A stretch of 64,000 nt of DNA from Bradyrhizobium sp. NP1 (GCF_030378205.1 NZ_CP127385.1:3884001-3948000), one strand, 5' to 3'. Counted from the stretch's first letter, positions 1-9,328 are shown. The notes: generated by a model not told the origin, from the letters alone. Numbers and translations are program-made.

Positions 1-2
1 TG

Positions 3-293
3 ATCGGCGGCGAGACCGCGCTCGGCTTCGTGTTCGATCCGCGCTACCGCGATTTCCCCTATGCGGCGCTGTCGATGGCGGTGATCCCGTTCGCAACGCT
101 CGCACTCAACCGCCCGCAGGAGGGCAGTCGCCCCATCGCCGAAAGCGTGTTCGCGGGGCTGCTCGCGGTCTCGGCGCTGTATGTCGGCTTCAACGAGGGC
201 CGTGACAACTGGCAGTCGATGTGGACCTGCGCGATCTACCTGTTGTTCGCGCTTACGCTGTGGCGGGCGCGGGCCGTGCAAATCCCAAAATGA
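3..293 (+). CDS. C-terminal end of a polytopic membrane protein (5' end outside window)
   Basis: The frame is open from the first bases of the window and stops at TGA 291-293, so only about 96 C-terminal residues are visible. They contain roughly three hydrophobic segments (around AALSMAVIPFATLAL, VFAGLLAVSALYVGF and TCAIYLLFALTLW) and no soluble domain. The GTG at position 30 lies inside the reading frame and is probably not the start. In related rhizobia a membrane glycosyltransferase or beta-glucan synthase can end in a similar way, but this fragment alone does not establish that. The 3' end overlaps the convergent gene at 253-633 by about 40 bases. Confidence 0.65.
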   Translation: MGGETALGFVFDPRYRDFPYAALSMAVIPFATLALNRPQEGSRPIAESVFAGLLAVSALYVGFNEGRDNWQSMWTCAIYLLFALTLWRARAVQIPK

Positions 294-633
294 GCAGCCC
301 GATTGCGAGCCCCGACAGCGCGACGTTGTAGAGCACGATCCCGAGGCAGGCCGCGATCAGGCCGCCGGTGAGCAGCACGATCGAGGGCCGGATCACGTGC
401 AGCACAGCGATCACGAGCGCGACGGTGCCGAACACCGAGTTCTTGAACAGTGAGGTCGCGACCGCGCGGCTCTTGCACAGCAGGGTCTGCAGGCCGGCGT
501 CGCAGGCGAGCGCCACCTGCGAGAACTCGACCGCGAGGTAACGCAGATAGAGCGCATAGCCGACGGTGACGAAGCCGACGATCAGCAGGAACTGTACCTG
601 GTAGGGCGTGAGGCGGAACGGTTTCTTGGTCAT
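253..633 (-). CDS. Small conserved membrane protein, function unknown
   Basis: A 126-residue protein read from the ATG of MTKKPFRLTPYQVQ. A longer in-frame start at 672 adds only a Pro/Arg-rich stretch with no hydrophobic character. It has about four hydrophobic helices (FLLIVGFVTVGYALYL, SVFGTVALVIAVLHV, SIVLLTGGLIAACLGIVLY, LSGLAIGLLILGF). Two cysteines lie in the first loop (ACDAGLQTLLC), an arrangement that could form a periplasmic disulfide. No enzymatic motif is visible. It is convergent with, and slightly overlaps, the membrane protein that enters the window. Confidence 0.7.
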   Translation of the reverse strand: MTKKPFRLTPYQVQFLLIVGFVTVGYALYLRYLAVEFSQVALACDAGLQTLLCKSRAVATSLFKNSVFGTVALVIAVLHVIRPSIVLLTGGLIAACLGIVLYNVALSGLAIGLLILGFARPAPATA

Positions 634-728
634 GCGGCGAATATGGCGGGGAATGGGTGGGCGCACAACCACCCTCCAAAATGCTTAAGAAGCGTTGCTC
701 AAGCAGCTGATATTGCTGGCGTCTGCGC

Positions 729-2078
729 CTATCGGTTGAACAAGCGCGACAACGCCGAGGGCTCCGGCTTGGGCGCGGGCGGCGGCGCAGGCGGATCCTC
801 TTTCTTGCCGTGCTTGGGATAGTAGCCGCGCCGGTGCTGGCTCGGTGCGGGCCTTGCCGGTGCGCGCGGCTCGTCGGCGTTCAGCGCGAGGCGCTGGCCG
901 TCGAATACGGCGGTCTCGCAACTGCGCTGGCTCTCGATCAGCGCGGCGCAGATCTTCGCCGCGGCCGCGGCGTCGGTCAGCGGGCCCGCGCCAAGGTGAA
1001 GCTGCATCCCGAGCCCGGTGTTGCTTTCCTTGACCATGATGATCGGGCGGAGGCTTGCGAGGTCCGCATTCGACTTCACCAGGCCGCGCCACAGCGCGCG
1101 CAGGCCGCCGATCGAATTGGCGCTGCCGACATCGACGGCAAACTCGGTCCGCTGCACCGGCACCGCCGGCGGACTCGCGCCGTCAGGTTCTTTCGGCGCG
1201 GTAGAGGCGATGTCGGTCGCCGTAAATGGCGGCTCGGCCCTTGCCGGCTCGGCCTTCGCGACTTCCGCCTTGATTGGTTCAGACTTGGCTGGATCAGACC
1301 TTATCGATTCAGATTTGGCGGGTTCAGATTTGGCCAGTTCAGGCTTGTTCGGCTCGGTCTTGTTCGGCTCGGTCTTGGCGGAGGCCTTTTCCGGCTCGAC
1401 GAGCCTGGGAGCGCCAGGGTCGGGCGGGGCCATGATCGACTTCGAGGCGACCAGGGGGGCTGTCGGCATCGCAGCGGGGGCGGTTGGCGGATTGGCCGCC
1501 TGCGGCTTTGGCGCCGCCGCACCGTGGTCGGACGTGACCGCCTCGGGCCGCGGCCGCTCGGGCTTCGCGGTCGGATCGACCTTGGCAAGCACGGTCGAGC
1601 CAACAGGGGCTACTGTGGGCGTCGCCGCCACGGCCGGCAGCGATAGGGGCGACTCGCCAGCAGACGGGATGGCCTGCGCAGGTGGCGGTGCCACGCTTTG
1701 CCGCGCGAGCGCGCCGGTCACGGAATCGAGGCCCTGCTCAAGCACGGTCACGCGCGCATAGAGGCGGTCGCGGTCGCCGTTGAGCGTGTCGATGGCAGAT
1801 GCCAACCGCCGCGTCTCGCCCTGGCTTTCGCGCGCAACCGCCTGCATCTGCTGGGCCTGCCGCACCAGTTCCGCCGCCGCAAGCTGGTCGCGGCGCCACC
1901 CGAGCGAGGACTGGTTGGTGATCACGGCCACCACGACCGCGGCGACTGCTGCGGCGCCCCACGAGCCGAGGCGCCAGAGCGTGCGGCGATCGAACTCGTT
2001 CTCCTCGGCAAAAAGCCCTGATGACGCGCCGCCTGCTTTTTGCAGGCTGGCCGCCGAGTGGTCGGAATTCTTCGCCAT
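729..2078 (-). CDS. Membrane-anchored Pro/Ala-rich protein with C-terminal SPOR-like domain
   Basis: About 449 residues from MAKNSDHSAAS; an upstream in-frame ATG at 2120 is possible but adds a non-conserved-looking tail. One transmembrane helix (GSWGAAAVAAVVVAVIT, near residues 40-57) is followed by a short coiled-coil-like region (LAAAELVRQAQQMQAVARE). A long low-complexity linker follows, with tandem KSEP/KTEP/KAEP units, and then a C-terminal globular region of about 85 residues containing FAVDVGSANSIGGLRALW. The bitopic layout with a disordered linker and a small C-terminal domain resembles envelope proteins that carry SPOR-type peptidoglycan-binding domains. That assignment is inference from architecture. 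Confidence 0.7.
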   Translation of the reverse strand: MAKNSDHSAASLQKAGGASSGLFAEENEFDRRTLWRLGSWGAAAVAAVVVAVITNQSSLGWRRDQLAAAELVRQAQQMQAVARESQGETRRLASAIDTLNGDRDRLYARVTVLEQGLDSVTGALARQSVAPPPAQAIPSAGESPLSLPAVAATPTVAPVGSTVLAKVDPTAKPERPRPEAVTSDHGAAAPKPQAANPPTAPAAMPTAPLVASKSIMAPPDPGAPRLVEPEKASAKTEPNKTEPNKPELAKSEPAKSESIRSDPAKSEPIKAEVAKAEPARAEPPFTATDIASTAPKEPDGASPPAVPVQRTEFAVDVGSANSIGGLRALWRGLVKSNADLASLRPIIMVKESNTGLGMQLHLGAGPLTDAAAAAKICAALIESQRSCETAVFDGQRLALNADEPRAPARPAPSQHRRGYYPKHGKKEDPPAPPPAPKPEPSALSRLFNR

Positions 2079-2197
2079 TCCCTGTTTCGGCCCCGCCGAG
2101 CCCTCCCGAATCACGCACAAACCTTAACAGGAAAACCGCCGCCACCTTGAATCCCTCCGGTTTGCGGCGAGCGGAAAACGGCTTATGACGCTACCCG

Positions 2198-2264
2198 AGT
2201 GGAGCGGATTTGACGTCCGCCACCCGCCAGCCGCCAATGCGAACGTCAAATCCAAAGCTCCACT
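2198..2264. repeat. Imperfect palindrome related to the CTAG-bounded repeats
   Basis: The left arm AGTGGAGCGGATTTGACGT (2198-2216) pairs with the right arm that reads ACGTCAAATCC-AAA-GCTCCACT and ends at 2264. The only differences are a three-base insertion and one substitution further in (CCGC against GCGA). It lies 15 bases before the first CTAG-bounded repeat and shares the inner GACGTyCGC / GCGAACGTC core style with it. Together the two elements fill most of the 310-base gap between the SPOR-like gene and glmU. No other feature was seen in that gap. Confidence 0.75.
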
Positions 2265-2279
2265 TGGATCAAATATTTG

Positions 2280-2356
2280 CTAGTGGTCCTTTAATTCCAA
2301 CGTTCGCAAAAGTGCCCGCTGCAAATGGGATGCGAATGTTGGAATTGGACCACTAG
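2280..2356. repeat. CTAG-bounded palindromic repeat, copy 1
   Basis: Left arm CTAGTGGTCC, then TTT, then AATTCCAACGTTCGCA. The right arm ends TGCGAATGTTGGAATTGG ACCACTAG. The arms match over about 26 positions apart from a TTT bulge on the left and one G/A difference. It sits 33 bases before the glmU start, so it would lie in or near the glmU 5' leader. It belongs to a dispersed family also found at 22193, 30668, 30759, 44106 and 54328. Confidence 0.85.
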
Positions 2357-2388
2357 CGGGCGGCGTGCCCCCGGGGAAAAGGACAGAG

Positions 2389-3747
2389 ATGACCGATCGA
2401 TCCAGCCTGACGGTGGTGCTCGCGGCCGGCGAGGGCACGCGGATGCGCTCAAGCCTGCCGAAGGTGCTGCATCCGGTCGCAGGCCAGTCGCTGCTTGCGC
2501 ATGTGCTTGCCGCAAGCTCGGCGGGGCCGGGCGCGTCGCTTGCGGTCGTGATCGGGCCGGACCAGCAGGCGGTCGAGCAGGAGGTAAAACGCCTCCGCCC
2601 CGACGCCAGAACCTTCGTCCAGCGCGAGCGGCTCGGCACCGCGCATGCAGTGCTCGCCGCCCGCGAGGCACTCGCCAGGAAGCCCGACGACCTCCTGGTC
2701 GCCTTCGGCGACACGCCGCTGATTTCGGGTGAGACTTTTGCCCGGCTACGCGCGCCGCTGAAGAACGGCGCCGCGCTGGCCGTGCTCGGCTTCCGCGCCG
2801 CCGATCCGACCGGCTACGGGCGGCTCGTGATCGAAGGCGAGCATCTGGTCGCGATCCGCGAGCACGCCGATGCCAGCCCCGAGGAGCGCAAGATGACGCT
2901 GTGCAACGCCGGCGTGATGGCGTTCGACGGCAAGCGTGCGCTCGAAATCCTGGACAGGATCGGCAATGCCAACAGCAAGCGCGAATATTACCTGGTCGAT
3001 GCCGTCGCGATTGTCCGCGACCTCGGATTGGAGGCTGTCGTGATCGAAACCAACGAAGACGAAGTGCGCGGCATCAACACCAAGGCGCAGCTCGCGGAAG
3101 CGGAAGGCGTGATGCAGGCGCGGCTGCGCCAGGCCGCGCTGGAGGCGGGCGTCACGCTGATCGCGCCGGAAACCGTCTTTCTTGCCGCCGACACCACATT
3201 CGGCAAGGACGTCACCATCGAGCCGTTCGTCGTGATCGGCCCCGGGGTGTCGATAGCGGATGGCGCCGTGATCCATTCCTTCTCGCACGTCGTGCAGGCT
3301 TCGATCGGCAGGAACGCCTCCGTCGGGCCCTATGCGCGGCTCAGGCCCGGCACGTCGCTGGGCGACGGGGCCAGGATCGGCAATTTCGTGGAGACCAAGG
3401 CCGCAACGCTTGAGGCCGGTGTCAAGGTCAACCATCTCTCCTATATCGGCGACGCCACGGTCGGCGCCAATTCCAACATCGGCGCCGGCACCATCACCTG
3501 CAACTACGACGGCTTCTCCAAGCACAAGACCACGATCGGGCAGGGCGCTTTCGTCGGCACCAATTCCTCGCTGGTGGCGCCGGTGAAGATCGGCAACGGC
3601 GCCTATATCGGCTCGGGCTCCGTCATCACCAGGGACGTGCCTGAGAACGCCATGGCGGTCGAGCGCAGTCCACAGAGCAATCGCGAGGGGGGAGCGACGC
3701 GCTATCGCGAGTTGAAGACCCGCGACAAGACGCCGAAAGGCAAGTGA
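2389..3747 (+). CDS. glmU: Bifunctional UDP-N-acetylglucosamine pyrophosphorylase / glucosamine-1-phosphate N-acetyltransferase
   Basis: A 452-residue cytoplasmic enzyme that acetylates glucosamine-1-phosphate and then uridylylates the product to UDP-GlcNAc, the precursor of peptidoglycan and lipid A. The N-terminal nucleotidyltransferase signature ([21 protein letters not shown]) is at residues 11-35. NAGVMAF and the GYGR region follow. The C-terminal half is a left-handed beta-helix of hexapeptide repeats ([30 protein letters not shown]) with the acetyltransferase motif [12 protein letters not shown]. The start at 2389 follows AAGGACAGAG; an in-frame ATG at 2365 lies in the repeat-proximal leader and is less likely. 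glmS follows about 400 bases downstream, so the two committed amino-sugar steps are neighbours. Confidence 0.97.
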   Translation: MTDRSSLTVVLAAGEGTRMRSSLPKVLHPVAGQSLLAHVLAASSAGPGASLAVVIGPDQQAVEQEVKRLRPDARTFVQRERLGTAHAVLAAREALARKPDDLLVAFGDTPLISGETFARLRAPLKNGAALAVLGFRAADPTGYGRLVIEGEHLVAIREHADASPEERKMTLCNAGVMAFDGKRALEILDRIGNANSKREYYLVDAVAIVRDLGLEAVVIETNEDEVRGINTKAQLAEAEGVMQARLRQAALEAGVTLIAPETVFLAADTTFGKDVTIEPFVVIGPGVSIADGAVIHSFSHVVQASIGRNASVGPYARLRPGTSLGDGARIGNFVETKAATLEAGVKVNHLSYIGDATVGANSNIGAGTITCNYDGFSKHKTTIGQGAFVGTNSSLVAPVKIGNGAYIGSGSVITRDVPENAMAVERSPQSNREGGATRYRELKTRDKTPKGK

Positions 3748-3762
3748 CGAGCCGTCAAAGCC

Positions 3763-3993
3763 CTATCCCTCGTCGGCGAATTCAGCGAAAATAGCCCGCG
3801 TCAGGCGCCAGCCCCGCGACGTGGCGCGCTTGGCCGGCTCGCCCGGTCGGTGCTTGATGATGAGCGGCTGGGCCGCCTGCGCGAGCAGCGGCGGCGGCCA
3901 GTGCGCCAGATGCGTGCCGAAGGTCTCTTCGGCCCGTGCGTGCCGGTAGACTGTGCCCTTGCGGACTTGTGAGCGATTGGTGGCATCCTTCAT
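3763..3993 (-). CDS. Small hypothetical protein between glmU and glmS
   Basis: A 76-residue basic protein (MKDATNRSQVRKGTVYRHAR at its N-terminus). The start at 3993 was chosen because GGAGG lies eight bases upstream of this ATG; longer starts at 4008 and 4062 have no comparable site. There are no hydrophobic segments and no recognised domain. It is convergent with glmU, ending 15 bases after the glmU stop. The good ribosome-binding site supports it as real, but without homologues it remains a prediction. Confidence 0.55.
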   Translation of the reverse strand: MKDATNRSQVRKGTVYRHARAEETFGTHLAHWPPPLLAQAAQPLIIKHRPGEPAKRATSRGWRLTRAIFAEFADEG

Positions 3994-4153
3994 TTGGCGA
4001 GCCTCCATTGCGAGGCAGAAACGCCCGTTAAGGCTTCCGCTTAATAGTGTCTCAATCCGCAATAATTATTGAGTATCAGCGGCCTTTCGATTTTCGCTAA
4101 GAGAGGCGCGGGTTTTCGACGCAATTTAGTCGATTGGGGGATATTGATCCGAC

Positions 4154-5980
4154 ATGTGCGGCATCATCGGCATTCTCGGTCGCGCTCCCGTCGCGGAGCA
4201 ACTGGTCGATTCGCTCAAGCGCCTCGAATATCGCGGCTATGATTCCGCGGGCGTCGCCACGCTCGAGGGCGATCATCTCGATCGCCGCCGCGCCGAGGGC
4301 AAGCTGAAAAACCTCGAGGCACGGCTGCGCGCCGATCCGTTGTCCGGCCATAGCGGCATCGGGCACACGCGCTGGGCCACGCACGGCAAGCCGAATGAGA
4401 GCAACGCCCACCCGCACGCGACCGACAATGTCGCGGTCGTCCACAACGGCATCATCGAGAATTTCCGCGAGCTGCGGCTCGAGCTGGAAAAGAGCGGTGC
4501 GAGATTCGACAGCGAGACGGATACCGAGGTGGTCGCCCATCTCGTCAACTCGTATCTTTTGAAGGGATTGTCGCCGCAGGAAGCAGTGAAGGCGTCGCTG
4601 CCGCGGCTCAAGGGTGCGTTCGCGCTTGCCTTCCTGTTCAGGGGCCACAACAATCTCCTGATCGGCGCCCGCAAGGGCTCGCCGCTCGCGGTCGGCCATG
4701 GCGACGGTGAGATGTATCTCGGCTCGGACGCGATTGCGCTCGCGCCCTTCACCGACACCATCAGCTATCTCGAGGACGGCGACTGGGTGGTGCTGACCCG
4801 CGAGGTCGCCGTGATCCACGACGCGCACGGCGCGGTGGTGAACCGCGAGGTGCTGAAGTCGGGCGCCTCGTCCTTCCTGGTCGACAAGGCGAACTACCGC
4901 CATTTCATGGCGAAGGAGATCCACGAGCAGCCGGAAGTGGTCGGCCACACGCTGGCGCGTTATGTCGACATGGCGACCGAGCGCGTCGCGCTGCCGATCA
5001 AGCTGCCGTTCGATTTCAAGGATATCCGGCACATCTCGATCACCGCCTGCGGCACCGCGAACTATGCCGGCTATGTCGCCAAATACTGGTTCGAGCGGCT
5101 GGCGCGCGTGCCGGTCGAGATCGATATCGCCTCCGAGTTCCGCTACCGCGAGGCGCCGCTGCACAAGGGCGATCTCGCGATCTTCATTTCGCAATCGGGC
5201 GAGACCGCCGACACGCTGGCGGCGCTGCGCTACGCCAAGGCGCAGGGGCTGCATACGCTCTCCGTCGTCAATGTGCCGACCTCGACGATCGCCCGGGAAA
5301 GCGAAACCGTGGTGCAGACGCTCGCCGGACCCGAGATCGGCGTCGCCTCGACCAAGGCCTTCACCTGCCAGCTCATGGTGCTGGCGGCGCTGGCGATCGC
5401 GGCCGGCAAGGCGCGGGGCGAATTGTCCGATGCGGACGAAGCGAAACTGGTCCGCGGCCTGATCGAAATCCCGCGCCTGATGGCGGCCGCACTTGCGACC
5501 GAGGCGCAGATCGAAAAGCTGTCGCGCGAGCTCGCGAAATCCAAGGACGTGCTCTATCTCGGGCGCGGCACCAGCTTCCCGCTGGCGCTCGAAGGCGCGC
5601 TGAAGCTGAAGGAAATCTCCTACATCCACGCCGAGGGTTATGCCGCCGGCGAGCTCAAGCACGGTCCGATCGCGCTGATCGACGAGAACGTGCCGGTCGT
5701 GGTGATCGCGCCGCATGACGGCGTATTCGAAAAGACCGTCTCGAACATGCAGGAGGTTGCGGCGCGCGGCGGCAACATCATCCTGATGACCGACGCCAAG
5801 GGTGCGGCGGAGGCCGCCATGCAGTCGCTGGTTACGATCGTGCTGCCGGACATGGCAGCTACTTTCTCGCCGATGGTCTACGCCGTGCCGGTGCAGTTGC
5901 TCGCCTATCACACCGCGGTGGTGATGGGGACAGACGTCGATCAGCCGCGCAACCTGGCCAAATCCGTCACGGTTGAGTAA
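4154..5980 (+). CDS. glmS: Glutamine-fructose-6-phosphate aminotransferase (isomerizing)
   Basis: 608 residues, the usual length. Processing exposes the catalytic Cys1 nucleophile of MCGIIGILGRAP, which hydrolyses glutamine. The glutaminase domain shows RGYDSAGVA, HTRWATHGKP and NAHPH, and two SIS sugar-isomerase domains follow (TACGTANYAGYVAKYW and SQSGETADT, then GRGTSFPLALEGALKLKE). The C-terminus DQPRNLAKSVTVE is the standard end that closes the active site. It converts fructose-6-phosphate and glutamine to glucosamine-6-phosphate, feeding GlmM and GlmU. No glmS ribozyme was looked for, since these occur in Gram-positive bacteria. Confidence 0.98.
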   Translation: MCGIIGILGRAPVAEQLVDSLKRLEYRGYDSAGVATLEGDHLDRRRAEGKLKNLEARLRADPLSGHSGIGHTRWATHGKPNESNAHPHATDNVAVVHNGIIENFRELRLELEKSGARFDSETDTEVVAHLVNSYLLKGLSPQEAVKASLPRLKGAFALAFLFRGHNNLLIGARKGSPLAVGHGDGEMYLGSDAIALAPFTDTISYLEDGDWVVLTREVAVIHDAHGAVVNREVLKSGASSFLVDKANYRHFMAKEIHEQPEVVGHTLARYVDMATERVALPIKLPFDFKDIRHISITACGTANYAGYVAKYWFERLARVPVEIDIASEFRYREAPLHKGDLAIFISQSGETADTLAALRYAKAQGLHTLSVVNVPTSTIARESETVVQTLAGPEIGVASTKAFTCQLMVLAALAIAAGKARGELSDADEAKLVRGLIEIPRLMAAALATEAQIEKLSRELAKSKDVLYLGRGTSFPLALEGALKLKEISYIHAEGYAAGELKHGPIALIDENVPVVVIAPHDGVFEKTVSNMQEVAARGGNIILMTDAKGAAEAAMQSLVTIVLPDMAATFSPMVYAVPVQLLAYHTAVVMGTDVDQPRNLAKSVTVE

Positions 5981-6065
5981 CGCGGTCGCGGTCTAATGGT
6001 CGCGGTGGTCTTCCAAAACCTGCTAGAAGACCCTAACTGACATTCTGGACCGATTTGGAACCCGA

Positions 6066-6839
6066 ATGACCCCCGATCTACCCCCGCCGGTTACCCCCGG
6101 CGAGCAGCCACCGGCCGCTCCATCGGGCCTGATGGCCCGCTTCCGCAAGTATTTCCTCACCGGCCTCGTCGTGGCCGGCCCGATTGCAATTACCTTCTAT
6201 TTGACCTGGTGGTTCGTCACCTGGGTCGACGGGCTGGTCAGGCCGTTCGTGCCGATCGCCTATCGCCCGGAGACCTACCTGCCGTTCGGCCTACCGGGTT
6301 CCGGGCTGATCGTCGCCGTGATTGCGCTGACACTGCTCGGTTTCCTCACCGCGAACCTGATCGGCCGCACGCTAGTCGACCTCGGCGAAAAGATCCTTGG
6401 GCGCATCCCGGCGGTGCGCGCGATCTATCGCGGTTTGAAGCAGGTGTTCGAAACGCTGTTCTCCGGCCATGGCTCGAGCTTCCGCCGCGTTGGCCTTGTC
6501 GAGTTTCCCTCGCCCGGCATGTGGTCGATCGTGCTGATCTCGCAATCGCCAAGCCCGGAGGTGTCGCGGAGCCTGCCGGGGCAGGAGGAGCACATTTCGG
6601 TTTTTCTGCCCTGCGCGCCGAACCCGACCACCGGCTTCTTCTTCTACGTGCCGAAGAGCAAGATCATCGAGGTCGAGATGAGCACGGAAGATGCCGCAAC
6701 CCTGATCATGTCGGCGGGCGTGGTGCAGCCGGGCTCCGATCCGCAGAAGAAGGTCGCAGCCCTTGCCGGCATGGCCAATGCCGCGCGCGCGGCCAACAGC
6801 GCGAGACCCCTGCAGCCGCAGCCAGCGAAGGTGGAGTGA
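6066..6839 (+). CDS. DUF502 family membrane protein
   Basis: 257 residues. A Pro-rich N-terminal tail precedes two transmembrane helices (YFLTGLVVAGPIAITFYLTWWFV and LIVAVIALTLLGFLTANLIGR). The cytoplasmic DUF502 region that follows contains IPAVRAIYRGLKQVFETLF and the conserved-looking FLPCAPNPTTGFFFYVP. Members of this family are of unknown function, although plant homologues (LCV/COV) affect membrane trafficking. It lies 85 bases downstream of glmS in the same direction and may be cotranscribed. The C-terminus is Ala/Pro-rich and probably disordered. Confidence 0.9.
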   Translation: MTPDLPPPVTPGEQPPAAPSGLMARFRKYFLTGLVVAGPIAITFYLTWWFVTWVDGLVRPFVPIAYRPETYLPFGLPGSGLIVAVIALTLLGFLTANLIGRTLVDLGEKILGRIPAVRAIYRGLKQVFETLFSGHGSSFRRVGLVEFPSPGMWSIVLISQSPSPEVSRSLPGQEEHISVFLPCAPNPTTGFFFYVPKSKIIEVEMSTEDAATLIMSAGVVQPGSDPQKKVAALAGMANAARAANSARPLQPQPAKVE

Positions 6840-6842
6840 GGC

Positions 6843-6957
6843 GAAGCGTCATTCCGGGGCGCGAGTAAGACGAGCGAGCCCGGAATCTCGAGGTTCCCCG
6901 CCGGCGCAACTACGCGCGTGAGGTTTGCGCTTCGCGCATCCCGCAACGACGTCACCT
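6843..6957. repeat. Intergenic repeat with CATTCCGGGGC / GCCCGGAATC arms
   Basis: The stretch between the DUF502 stop and the recG stop contains GTCATTCCGGGGCGCGAG, then GAGCCCGGAATCTCGAGG, then CGCGCGTGAGGTTTGCGCTTCGCGCAT. It holds nested inverted repeats (CATTCCGGG/CCCGGAAT and GCGCTTCGCGC) and no coding signal. From memory, sequences of this form recur between genes in Bradyrhizobium. Only one copy of this type was seen in the window, so its status as a repeat family is from general knowledge. It could act as a bidirectional barrier between two convergent genes. Confidence 0.55.
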
Positions 6958-6961
6958 CGAT

Positions 6962-9070
6962 CTACCCCGCGCCGATCAGCGGAATCGCCTCGTCGCGCTC
7001 GAACAGATAAAGCAAAACGCGCAACGCCTCGCCCTGCTTGCCCGCAAGCTTCGGGTTCTCCTTCATGATGCGTAGCGCGTCCTCGCGCGCCTGCTTGATC
7101 AGCTGTCCATGCACCTCCGGCCGGGCGATCCGGTAGCCGGGAAGGCCGCTCTGGCGCACGCCGAGCACGTCGCCTTCGCCGCGCAGCTTAAGGTCCTCCT
7201 CAGCGATGCGGAAACCATCCGTGGTTTCGCGGATCACGGAGAGCCGCGCCTTCGACATCTCGTTCAGCGGCTCGCGGTAGAGCAGGAGGCAGGTGGAGGC
7301 TTCCGAGCCGCGGCCGATGCGGCCGCGCAACTGGTGGAGTTGCGCGAGCCCGAAGCGCTCGGCGTTCTCGATCACCATGATGGTCGCGGCGGGAACGTCG
7401 ACGCCGACCTCGACCACTGTCGTCGCAACCAGGAGCCCGATCTCGCCTGATGCAAACTGCGCCATCACGCGGTCCTTCTCCGCGCCCTTCATCTGGCCGT
7501 GCACGAGACCGACCTGGTCGCCGAAGCGCTTTTGCAGGCTCTCGAAGCGCTTAGTCGCGTTGGTCAGATGATCGGTGCCCTCGGCCTCGGATTCCTCGAC
7601 CAGCGGGCAGATCCAGTAGACACGCTTTCCAGCAGCGAGCGCGCGGCCGACGGCGTCGACCACCTCGCTGATCCGGCTCGCCGGAACCGCGCGGGTATCG
7701 ATCGGCTGGCGGCCGGCCGGCTTCTCCCGCAATTCCGAGACATCCATGTCGCCGAAATAGGTCAGCACCAGCGTGCGCGGGATCGGGGTTGCGCTGAGCA
7801 CCAGCACGTCGACCGCTTCGCCCTTCGAGGTCAGCGCGAGACGCTCGCGCACGCCGAAACGATGCTGCTCGTCGACGATGGCAAGCGCCAGGGCCTTGAA
7901 GATGACGTCGTCCTGGATCAGCGCATGCGTGCCGACCAGGAGATCGATCTCGCCGGCCTCGAGCCGGGCCAATAATTCGCGGCGCTCCTTGCCTTTCTCG
8001 CGGCCGGTGAGGATCGCGACGCGAATTCCGGCGCGTTCGGCCAGCGGCGCGATGGTCTTGGCATGTTGCCGCGCCAGGATCTCGGTCGGCGCCATCAGCG
8101 CCGCCTGCCGGCCGACTTCCGCCACCGCGGCCGCTGCCAGCAGCGCCACCACCGTCTTGCCGGAGCCGACATCGCCCTGCAACAGCCGCAGCATGCGCAC
8201 CGGCTGACGCAGATCCTCCGCGATCGCCGCCGCCGCCTTTTGCTGCGAGGGCGTCAGCGCGTAGGGCAGGGCGTCGATGATCCTGCGCCGCAGATGGCCG
8301 TCGCCGGCGTGGCGGTTGCCCGCGGGCCGGCGCAATTGCGCGCGCACCAGCGCCAGCGCGAGCTGGCCGGCGAGCAGCTCGTCGAAGGCAAGCCGCGACC
8401 AGTAGGCATGGTCGGGCAGCACGTCGGTCAGCTCGACCGGGACATGGACGCGGGTCACTGCCTCCCGGAACGGCGGAAAATGGCAGCGGCGCAGCACGTC
8501 CGGGCTGATCCACTCGGGCAGCTCGGGCATCCGCTGCAAGGCGGCTGCGATGGCGCGCTTGAGCGAGCCGAGCGCAAGCCCCTCGGTCAGCGGATAGACC
8601 GGATCGATCCCGGACAGTTTTGCAAAGCCGGCTTCGTCGACCACGCGGTCCGGATGCACGATCTGAGGCACGCCGTCGTAGATCTGCAGCGTGCCCGACA
8701 CGTAGCGCTTGGCGCCCACCGGCAAGAGCTTTTCGACATAGTCCGGCTGGCCCCGGAAATAGGTCAGCACGACGTCGCCGGTGTCGTCGCTGGCATAGAC
8801 GAGATAGGGCACCCGCCGGTTGCGTGGCGGCGGCGGCCGATGCCGGTCGACTGTCACCTCCAGTGTCACCATGGTTCCCGGCGCGGCGTCGCGGATCTTT
8901 GGCCGTGCGCGGCGGTCGATCACGTTGGAGGGCAGGTGCAGCAGGAGATCGATCAGCCGCGGGGTATCATCGCGATCGAGCAGATAGCGCAGCAGCTTGT
9001 CCTGCTTCGGGCCGACGCCGGAGAGGCGGGTGACCGGGGCAAACAGCGGATTGAGCAAAGCGGGACGCAT
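6962..9070 (-). CDS. recG: ATP-dependent DNA helicase RecG
   Basis: 702 residues, a normal length. The N-terminal wedge (OB-fold) domain contains TMVTLEVTVDRHRPPP. Helicase motif I is LLQGDVGSGKTVVALLAA and motif II is the DEQH of AIVDEQHRFGVRERLAL. SATPIPRTLVLTYFGDMDVSEL and the motif VI region QLRGRIGRG follow. RecG remodels stalled forks and branch-migrates Holliday junctions. It is divergent from sdhE-mfd, which places two DNA repair translocases back to back. Confidence 0.97.
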   Translation of the reverse strand: MRPALLNPLFAPVTRLSGVGPKQDKLLRYLLDRDDTPRLIDLLLHLPSNVIDRRARPKIRDAAPGTMVTLEVTVDRHRPPPPRNRRVPYLVYASDDTGDVVLTYFRGQPDYVEKLLPVGAKRYVSGTLQIYDGVPQIVHPDRVVDEAGFAKLSGIDPVYPLTEGLALGSLKRAIAAALQRMPELPEWISPDVLRRCHFPPFREAVTRVHVPVELTDVLPDHAYWSRLAFDELLAGQLALALVRAQLRRPAGNRHAGDGHLRRRIIDALPYALTPSQQKAAAAIAEDLRQPVRMLRLLQGDVGSGKTVVALLAAAAVAEVGRQAALMAPTEILARQHAKTIAPLAERAGIRVAILTGREKGKERRELLARLEAGEIDLLVGTHALIQDDVIFKALALAIVDEQHRFGVRERLALTSKGEAVDVLVLSATPIPRTLVLTYFGDMDVSELREKPAGRQPIDTRAVPASRISEVVDAVGRALAAGKRVYWICPLVEESEAEGTDHLTNATKRFESLQKRFGDQVGLVHGQMKGAEKDRVMAQFASGEIGLLVATTVVEVGVDVPAATIMVIENAERFGLAQLHQLRGRIGRGSEASTCLLLYREPLNEMSKARLSVIRETTDGFRIAEEDLKLRGEGDVLGVRQSGLPGYRIARPEVHGQLIKQAREDALRIMKENPKLAGKQGEALRVLLYLFERDEAIPLIGAG

Positions 9071-9095
9071 CGGGAAACCTAAGACCGTTCCTTAC

Positions 9096-9217
9096 CGTCA
9101 TGCCCGGCCTTGGGCCGGGCATCCACGTCTTTTTTTGTGGCCGAGCGGTGGATTGGCCGGGTCTTGGGCGAGCGGAAGCGAGCTGCCCTCGGGGCGCGGC
9201 TATGCCCGGCCATGACG
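9096..9217. repeat. Composite inverted repeat in the recG-sdhE divergent region
   Basis: The element opens with CGTCATGCCCGGCC at 9096 and closes with GGCCATGACG at 9217. Inside it, GCCCGGCC-TTG-GGCCGGGC (9102-9120) forms a perfect hairpin followed by CATCCACG and a run of seven T. Such CGTCATGCCCGGC elements are common between genes in Bradyrhizobium (general knowledge, not tested here). It lies upstream of both recG and sdhE, so promoters for these genes must be inside it or squeezed between it and the coding starts. Confidence 0.65.
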
Positions 9218-9328
9218 ACGCAGCCGGGCGGTTCTGCTTGGCGACCTGCTGACAGCGCCGCGAACGATCGCTATATCACCCCCGCCCGGCACGTCCGGGC
9301 TTTTGGCGTTGAAATGGATTTTTGACCG

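Noticed and set aside
4097..5911. Long open frame (604 codons) antisense to glmS
   Set aside because: It is the reverse-strand shadow of glmS, rich in Arg/His/Asp with no domain. GC-rich third positions create such frames opposite real genes.
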